A stretch of DNA of 64,000 bases from Caldalkalibacillus uzonensis. Its GTDB lineage: Bacteria > Bacillota > Bacilli > Caldalkalibacillales > Caldalkalibacillaceae. The translations under genes were made by a program, and so were the position numbers. This document shows positions 63,411 to 64,000 of this stretch, in pieces. The first letter of the stretch is position 1. Every line of letters starts with the position of its first letter. A model generated the notes under the pieces. The model had not been told where the DNA came from. It made no database searches and saw only the letters and a list, made by a program, of their open reading frames with translations. The stretch is from contig NZ_JAUSUQ010000011.1 of NCBI RefSeq assembly GCF_030814135.1, positions 56,942-120,941 on the forward strand, given 5' to 3'.

Positions 63411-63542
63411 ATGAAAAAGCTTGTCGGTTTATTACTCTTGTTATTCTTGTTGTTCGGAGGAACAATGGATTCTGCCCATGCTAACCCAGGGATGGCGCCT
63501 GATCCTACCTCTGTTCCTTCCAATCCTGCCTACATGGAATAG
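63411..63542 (+). CDS. AimP-like exported signal propeptide
   Basis: A 43-residue gene starting one base after the AimR-like gene, with AAGGAGGG inside the end of that gene. It encodes a signal peptide (MKK plus a Leu/Phe-rich core, cut expected after A24 in SAHA) and a 19-residue exported remainder rich in Pro, ending NPAYME. This is the AimP/Phr layout, in which the C-terminal five to seven residues become the signal after further proteolysis. The C-terminus does not resemble the RGA-type endings of phage AimP peptides. Mature sequence not determinable here. Confidence 0.75.
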   Translation: MKKLVGLLLLLFLLFGGTMDSAHANPGMAPDPTSVPSNPAYME

Positions 63543-63581
63543 TCTACAAAACTTAATTCAACGAAATTAATTCACTTTGAA

Positions 63582-63618
63582 ACAAAAATGGCGACCGATT
63601 CAGTCCCCATTTTTGTTG
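63582..63618. terminator. Hairpin between the AimP-like gene and the rRNA operon
   Basis: AACAAAAATGG and CCATTTTTGTT form an 11-base stem, with further pairing (CGAC/GTCC) toward the loop. It lies between convergent units and can end both. Confidence 0.7.
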
Positions 63619-63676
63619 CCCTCGTAACATACATTATGTCATCTGCAGGATATCTTCTTGAAAAATAGAAAACTCT

Positions 63677-63794
<118 letters not shown>

Positions 63795-63876
63795 AGAGTA
63801 TACACATGTTGGTGCTTTGTACCCTCAAAATTGGATAACAGCGTAACAGCAAGATTCACCGGATGCCACGCAAAAA

Positions 63877-64000
63877 TTGGTTAAGCCCTCGACCGATTAG
63901 GATCTGGTCGCTCCACGCATCACTGCGCTTCCACTCCAGACCTATCTACCTCGTCATCTCCGAGGGGTCTTACTCGCTTCGCGCGATGGGAAATCTCATC
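63877..64000 (-). rRNA. rrl: 23S ribosomal RNA, 3' end (rest outside window)
   Basis: The minus strand ends in the conserved 3' terminus of 23S rRNA (CTAATCGGTCGAGGGCTTAACC) and upstream of it the CTCGGAGATGACGAGGTAGATAGG block. About 124 bases are visible; the exact mature end is approximate. Confidence 0.95.

Overview
The window comes from a low-to-moderate GC Gram-positive chromosome (Bacillaceae). The evidence is the Bacillus-type purine operon order purEKBCSQLFMNHD, the gatCAB, pcrB-pcrA-ligA-camS, dagK and rlmCD neighbourhood familiar from B. subtilis, AGGAGG-type ribosome binding sites, and lipoprotein and riboswitch signals typical of Firmicutes. Gene content (NSS sodium-coupled transporters, pur and yer synteny) would fit a thermo- or alkaliphilic genus such as Caldalkalibacillus, but that name is inference only. 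Almost all genes run on the minus strand. They end, at the right edge, with the 5S rRNA and the 3' end of a 23S rRNA gene, also on the minus strand.

Layout. 1-6.7 kb: partial rlmCD, a small FbpB-family gene, a polar amino-acid ABC transporter, a nitrilase-family hydrolase, a DUF1002 protein and the lipid kinase dagK. 7.0-9.8 kb (plus strand, visibly A+T-rich): an Agr-like peptide quorum-sensing locus. It has a free-standing soluble histidine kinase, an AgrC-like membrane protein whose kinase part has lost its phospho-acceptor His, agrB, and a 40-codon agrD-like gene with a Ser rather than Cys at the expected ring position. 9.9-16.1 kb: gatB-gatA-gatC, rocA, camS. 16.1-28.4 kb: an MFS pump, two tandem NSS transporters, nnr with a cytosolic BtuF-like protein, a ferritin-like protein, an unknown permease and a sulfonate/nitrate-type ABC transporter. 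28.6-30 kb: an alkaline phosphatase behind a four-repeat Pho box. 30.1-35.1 kb: ligA-pcrA-pcrB. 

35.1-41.2 kb is an accessory island between pcrB and yerC. It holds a broken sigma-54 activator, a c-di-GMP-I riboswitch followed by an eroded chemotaxis receptor, and a cobalamin-riboswitch-controlled cobalt ECF transporter (CbiM, CbiQ, CbiO plus two exported helper proteins). 41.2-46 kb: yerC, yerB, yerA, a beta carbonic anhydrase and panE. 46.2-59.5 kb: the 12-gene purine operon, governed by a PurR box pair, a guanine riboswitch and a PRPP (ykkC-type) riboswitch in tandem, then a terminator. 59.5-61.8 kb: a DUF2179 protein, trmH and ung. 62.2-63.5 kb: an AimR-family (arbitrium-type) receptor and an AimP-like exported propeptide gene, directly beside the rRNA operon and with no phage genes around it.

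The most notable content is two separate peptide-signalling systems in one window, the unusual split Agr-like locus and the chromosomal AimR/AimP-like pair, together with four riboswitch aptamers, one of them upstream of a dead gene.
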